From positions 10,944,351 through 11,008,350 of the forward strand of contig JAKZAN010000006.1 of the NCBI GenBank assembly GCA_023053545.1: DNA of 64,000 nucleotides, read 5' to 3'. The position numbers were made by a program, and so were the translations under genes. The notes beneath the pieces were generated by a model. That model did not search any database. It saw only the letters and a program-made list of their open reading frames with translations, and was not told where the DNA came from. Below, piece by piece: positions 63,121 through 64,000 of the stretch. The DNA comes from Lepidurus packardi. Its lineage: Eukaryota > Arthropoda > Branchiopoda > Notostraca > Triopsidae. Position 1 is the stretch's first letter, and each line of letters starts with the position of its first letter.

Positions 63121-64000
63121 GTATATGGGAGCTTTAACATTCAAGTACGAAGGAAAACTATTTTTTCAATACTCAAGAACATCTACAATAGTCTTGAATT
63201 GACAAATCTCTTGCTACACGCATAATTTAAGATCACATTCAAAGTCTATTTTTCGTTAATTTGGTATCCGGAATCGCTATTTTCCCCAAATATAATTTGG
63301 ATCCAATGCACGTCAATAGTTACGTCGAAAACCGTGCCGTACATGAACGCCATTAAACTTTCCTGACGTTAACTTCGCACTATGTAAGAAATGTCTACAA
63401 CTTTCCATCTTTTCTTAAACTAACAATACAAGTATAAAAAATATGTAAAGATTAAGTAGAATAAAATACAAAGCTAGAGACTATTGACACATATAAACCT
63501 TGGGGGAAAAAGCTAGTCATTGCCTCAATATAACTTTTCAATCTTGAACGACCTTAGCTTTCCATTCTGCCGACCCCCCAAAAAAACTAATTACGTTTGC
63601 GACCTTTCTTCTTATTTACTTTGCCGTTGTCTTAAAGCCCAAAAAGAGGAAGCTTCTTTACAGTTAACTAAGTACTGAAGCCGGTCAGGAGTCTTATAAA
63701 GCCAGGACAAGAAGTCCCCCAAGGAAAAAACGCAAAAAAAGAATTTCTAATGTGCTCCGTGACGCGCCAGTTAGCGCAGGAATGGTCAAGTCAAGGCCCA
63801 TCGCCCTTGCAAACTCTTAAGAACGTCCGCCCTACGCCTAGTATGGATGTGGACACATTCAACGATGCTCATTGTTGTCGGTCTTGTGGGGTTGAGGGCG
63901 TCTGGTAAAATAAAAGTTGCTTCTATCGTTCCTCTCCGCACTCCCATAAAGCTGCTAGGGAATCGCCATACAAGTTAAAAGAATAAAAGTTATCACAATT

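Larger units (their letters stand above)
57983..64000. other. Upstream part of the MELK-like gene or flank; no recognised exon
   Basis: No kinase-domain motif (glycine loop, HRDLKPEN, DFG, APE) was found on the minus strand, so the catalytic exons probably lie beyond 64000. Several splice-flanked frames of 30-40 codons exist (for example minus 60929-60812 and plus 60044-60360) but none could be phased into MELK. The stretch holds two DNA transposons, a SINE-like copy, and short runs of TTGTAACC (59.2-59.3 kb) and GATAT/TATACC (59.78-59.9 kb). Confidence 0.4.

Noticed and set aside
1-64000. CRISPR arrays, rRNA genes, bacterial operons or phage modules
   Set aside because: No regularly spaced direct repeats, no rRNA landmarks, and gene structure with introns and SINE/MITE repeats points to an animal nuclear genome.

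Overview
The window looks like AT-rich (about 60% A+T by eye), intron-dominated nuclear DNA from an animal. There are no operons, no ribosome-binding-site spacing and no long intact genes. Reading frames are short and bounded by GT/AG splice signals, and the DNA between them carries old DNA transposons, SINE-like copies and simple repeats. A cnidarian or other invertebrate would fit, but the host is not established.

The one gene I recognise with confidence is the 3' end of a MELK-type protein kinase on the minus strand. Two exons (56699-56802 and 49942-50119) encode a complete KA1 domain ending in a stop codon. They are joined in phase across a 6.6-kb intron. A third exon upstream (57872-57982) fits by phase and splice sites but only weakly by sequence. 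The kinase domain was not found and probably lies beyond the right edge.

Left of MELK (1-49.9 kb) nothing could be assigned by homology. Three spots have splice-flanked frames that could be exons of unknown genes: 3951-4593 (+), 8091-8292 (-) and 16105-16198 (-). All are low confidence. CpG-rich patches at about 1.33-1.46 kb and 33.1-33.4 kb stand out from the AT-rich background.

The right third (52-59 kb) is rich in DNA transposons with clear boundaries. They are a 710-bp Tigger/pogo-like fossil with TA flanks and a broken N-terminal transposase (52891-53600); a foldback element with a 9-bp direct repeat at both ends (55688-55998); a 371-bp TA-flanked long-hairpin element (58229-58599); and a 131-bp hAT-type MITE with 15-bp perfect terminal inverted repeats and a perfect 8-bp target duplication (58868-58998). 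Three diverged copies of one dispersed repeat, with a tRNA-like head in two of them, lie at 14.7, 42.8 and 62.9 kb. The first two transposons sit inside the MELK intron and the other two just upstream of the proposed third exon. I found no CRISPR array, rRNA, confident tRNA gene or obviously new molecular system.
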